In this document: piece by piece, positions 52,296 to 54,383 of the stretch | Position numbering within the stretch: the first letter of the stretch is position 1 | Layout of the letters: each line of letters opens with the position of its first letter | NCBI GenBank assembly: GCA_024699605.1 | Contig: JAILPJ010000110.1 | Location: 1-54,383, forward strand | Reading direction: 5' to 3' | DNA: 54,383 nt | Source of the DNA: Desulfovibrio sp. | GTDB taxonomy: Bacteria; Desulfobacterota; Desulfovibrionia; Desulfovibrionales; Desulfovibrionaceae | Notes under the pieces: generated by a model | Told to the model about the DNA's origin: nothing | Databases searched by the model: none | The model's input: only the letters and a program-made list of their open reading frames with translations | Position numbers and translations under genes: made by a program

Positions 52296-53627
52296 TTAGT
52301 TTTCATCAAAAAACTTTTCCACATGACCATCAACGCCAATGCGGGCAAGCACAAGAGGACGCAACTTCGGCTTGGCTGAACCAATTTTAAGAGCCTTGTT
52401 CAATGTCTCAGCAGCAGCAGGAAAGCGTTGCTGATCATTGCTTTTTAACATGGCAATCACTTCACCTTTCGATACGGCATCCCCTGTTTTACGCATCAGC
52501 ACAATTCCTGCAGACGGGTCAAGCGTATCACCTAATTTTTCCCGACCTGCACCAAGTTGCATGGAGGCAATACCACACAACTCAGCATCCATTTGTGTTA
52601 TATAACCGGACTCTTGCGCCCGCACTTCATACTTATAATGCGCTTGCGGCAAACGCTCAGGGTTTTTAATTACAGACACATCCCCACCCTGTGCGGCAAC
52701 CATATCACACAATTTCGCGTAGGCGGCGCCATTATCCAAGACTTTTGCTGCCATAGCTCGGCATTCTGGCAAGCTTCCTTTTCCAGCTAGCTGAAGCATT
52801 GATGCCGCAAGTTCAATACACACTTCACGAACATCTTTGGGACCACGCCCTTTCAAGACCTCAATAGCCTCAGCCAGCTCCAAAGCGTTCCCAATGGTAT
52901 TTCCTAAGGGACTGTCCATATCGGTAACAAGCACAGCTGTTGCCCTTCCGGATGAGTTCCCAATAGATGCCATGGCCAGGGCAAGCTTAAGTGCATCAGA
53001 ATATTTCTTCATAAATGCACCACTTCCCACAGTCACATCAAGCAAAATACCATCACTACCAAGAGCTAGCTTTTTACTCATAATTGAGGAAGCAATCAAA
53101 GGGATACTATCGACCGATGCCGTAACATCACGCAAGGCATACATCTTTTTATCCGCTGGCGCTAAATCTCCTGATTGTCCGGTAACAGCGAGGCCATGTT
53201 CTTTGACAATTCTAAAAAATTCATCTCGCGAAAGATCAATACGAAAGCCAGGAATAGATTCAAGCTTATCAACAGTACCACCGGTGTGCCCCAAGCCACG
53301 CCCAGACATTTTTGCGACAGTGACGCCACAGGCTGCAACGACTGGTGCAATGACTAATGTCGTTTTATCTCCTACGCCACCTGTACTGTGTTTATCAACC
53401 TTAAAACCTGGCAATGACGATAAATCAACGATATCGCCGGAATCACGCATAGCAAGCGTCAGAATGGTTGTCTCTTCTGGTGTCATACCATTAAACCAAA
53501 TGGCCATCAGGAGAGCTGACATCTGTTCCTGAGGAATATCTCCACTCACATATCCCTGAACGACCCCTTCAATTTCCTCTCAGCTTAAGGTCTTACCACG
53601 TTTTTTTTTGGTTATCACGTCGTACAT
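52296..53627 (-). pseudogene. Pyrimidine-nucleoside phosphorylase, in-frame TGA near the start
   Basis: Intact family sequence from GYVSGDIPQEQMSALLMAIWF to the C-terminus: VDKHSTGGVGDKTTLVIAPV, the signature MSGRGLGHTGGTVDKLESIPGF, VTASVDSIPLIASSIMSKKLA, and the C-terminal biotinyl-like fold. The normal N-terminus MYDVITKKKRGKTLS is present from ATG 53627 but is followed by TGA (53580-53582) and, in the same frame, EEIEGVVQGY. One C-to-T change in CGA (Arg) would create the stop. A GTG at 53549 could restart but loses the first helices of the alpha domain. The gene is more AT-rich than its surroundings. It would cleave uridine or thymidine if readthrough or restart occurs. Confidence 0.85.
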
Positions 53628-53774
53628 GCGAATATGCTGTTTTTGTACTTGCTGAGCTTGCTTAGCTTTTTCAGACGAAGTTGCCTTCGCTTCAGTTTTT
53701 GCATCTACAATAGAAGGTATTACAACACAAGATAAAAGCATTACCATTGTTAATGCCATACAAAAAATTTTCAT
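53580..53774 (-). CDS. Signal-peptide ORF fused to the phosphorylase N-terminus
   Basis: ATG at 53774, five bases after GGAG, opens a 64-residue frame. It begins with a typical Sec signal (MKIFCMALTMVMLLSC ... SIVDA), then a Lys/Ala/Gln-rich stretch (KTEAKATSSEKAKQAQQVQKQ), and runs without a break into the first 15 residues of pyrimidine phosphorylase before the TGA. The exported part does not belong to that enzyme family. It looks like a small secreted protein gene whose 3' end was replaced when the phosphorylase gene was joined to it. Confidence 0.6.
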   Translation of the reverse strand: MKIFCMALTMVMLLSCVVIPSIVDAKTEAKATSSEKAKQAQQVQKQHIRMYDVITKKKRGKTLS

Positions 53775-54199
53775 AATGATCTCCATTTTATAATAAAAAA
53801 AGAAACAGTTTGCTACAAACTATAAATCAAACTATAGATTCCTTGCAATACTCGCCTTTCGAGGTGGCAATACTTCTCTCAAAGATTTGATTTTAGAACG
53901 GCTGAAAATCCGCTTCCCATGCGACCTTCAGGGGGTGCGTGCCAATTACAATAGCGAAACTCTCTATGAGCAGCCTGAATCCGTGAGCTCTTGGGCCACA
54001 AATGCAGAACCCGGCATTTCGGAGCATTTTTTTAAAATTTTTAGGTCGGATCGACTATTTTTTTAGCCCGACGCACCCTCTCCTTTTCGATTTTAAGCCC
54101 GAAAGGGCTTCTCGATGAGAAAAAAGTCGTCCAAAGTGCAAAAATTTCATTTTTTGGACGCAGTACTCCTAGGTAAGAAATTTTTTTGAAAAAACGAGC
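53775..54199. other. 425-bp AT-rich region between the fused gene and the IS remnant
   Basis: No supported gene. A plus-strand frame (about 53841-54066) is open for 75 codons without a start codon. Two inverted repeats are visible: AAGCCC-GAAA-GGGCTT at 54095-54110 and GTCCAAA ... TTTGGAC near 54131-54162. They lie close to the transposase end and may belong to the element's terminus. Confidence 0.45.
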
Positions 54200-54382
54200 C
54201 TAGCGATACAATTTCACAAAGGTATCAAAATATGTGCATTTTCTGCCGAATTCGAGTATCAGCTGACGGGCATGGCTCTTAACTCGACAGGCAATGGTGC
54301 AGAACTTGTCGATAACCGTGCGAAGACGAATACGTTCTGTTCTCTTGGTCTTGTGGTGTTGCAGGGAAGCATCGACAGATAC
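54200..54382 (-). mobile_element. Transposase C-terminus (IS1380-like), cut by window end
   Basis: Minus-strand frame of 60 codons ending at TAG 54200-54202 and open at the window edge. It contains TERIRLRTVIDKFCTIACRV and SHARQLILEFGRK, which resembles the Arg-rich C-terminal block of IS1380-type transposases (RLRTVRxxLxxxAxxxxxHARxxxLK). The family call is tentative; that this is a transposase end is more likely than not. Confidence 0.5.
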
Positions 54383-54383
54383 C

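Noticed and set aside
53530..53582. The in-frame TGA of the phosphorylase as a selenocysteine codon, given selA in the window
   Set aside because: The only stem after the TGA is a 6-bp GAGGAA/TTCCTC pairing with a 37-nt loop, lacking the compact apical stem expected about 20 nt downstream in a bacterial SECIS. The position is normally Lys or Arg, not Cys. A single CGA-to-TGA change explains it better.
53841..54066. 75-codon open frame near the right end
   Set aside because: No start codon or ribosome site and no recognisable family; it could be a gene scrap but cannot be supported.
1..54383. CRISPR arrays, tRNA and rRNA genes
   Set aside because: No regularly spaced direct repeats and no T-arm or acceptor-stem patterns were noticed on either strand while reading the intergenic regions. 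This was by eye, so tRNAscan and a CRISPR finder would be needed to exclude them.

Overview
The window looks like a chromosomal segment of an anaerobic, Gram-negative bacterium of the Desulfovibrionaceae (Desulfovibrio/Bilophila type). The clearest marker is the adenylate kinase. Its LID carries Cys129-x5-His135-x15-Cys151-x2-Cys154, the metal site I recall from Desulfovibrio gigas adenylate kinase. Supporting markers are an IMP cyclohydrolase without its usual formyltransferase half, a small protein of the Desulfovibrio family mislabelled 'pancreas/duodenum homeobox protein 1', a selenocysteine synthase, and a cysteate sulfo-lyase-like enzyme. By eye the core is of moderate GC. The two ends and the stretch 50.4-54.4 kb differ in composition and carry transposase pieces and decayed genes. 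I saw no tRNA, rRNA or CRISPR array.

Layout. 0-2 kb: very AT-rich IS1634-type transposase, cut by the window edge. 2-8.4 kb: a chemoreceptor with a CZB zinc domain, xth, rho, gdhA. 8.4-15.2 kb: a CPA2 antiporter, a YkgJ-type protein, a J-domain protein, panD, a stand-alone IMP cyclohydrolase and hflX. 16-18.5 kb: a CDP-sugar trio (rfbF, rfbG, an RmlC-like epimerase). 18.4-26.1 kb, minus strand: ddl and an HD protein, then a run hflK-hflC-mltB-ketosynthase-AMP ligase. 26-34.6 kb: EF-G-like GTPase, a thioesterase and mltA with overlapping head-to-head starts, yjgR, M18 aminopeptidase. 34.7-45.2 kb: selA, folC, adk, mobA, an MFS transporter, the 'Pdx1'-named family protein, a nuclease, a Sel1-repeat protein, a secreted beta-propeller. 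45.4-50.3 kb: aspartate racemase family protein, acidic amino-acid/Na+ symporter, GntR-FCD regulator and CuyA/DcyD-type lyase. 50.4-54.4 kb: accessory DNA with an orphan ORF, a Fic protein, a broken pyrimidine phosphorylase fused behind a signal peptide, and an IS remnant.

Two groups of observations stand out. First, two unrelated genes (apeB and the Pdx1-named gene) share one unusual ribosome-binding architecture. A perfect AAGGAGG lies 26-27 nt from the ATG and is separated from it by an 18-nt hairpin (7-bp stem, 4-nt loop), which would bring the spacing to 8-9 nt when folded. One of them also sits in a chain of mutually exclusive stems that looks like a translational switch. Second, the racemase-symporter-GntR-lyase region looks like a regulon for uptake and desulfonation of cysteate. 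The same 12-mer, TGTCGACATTAG, lies at the likely transcription start of both the symporter and the lyase side.

All gene assignments were made by reading protein motifs by eye. No database search or folding program was run.
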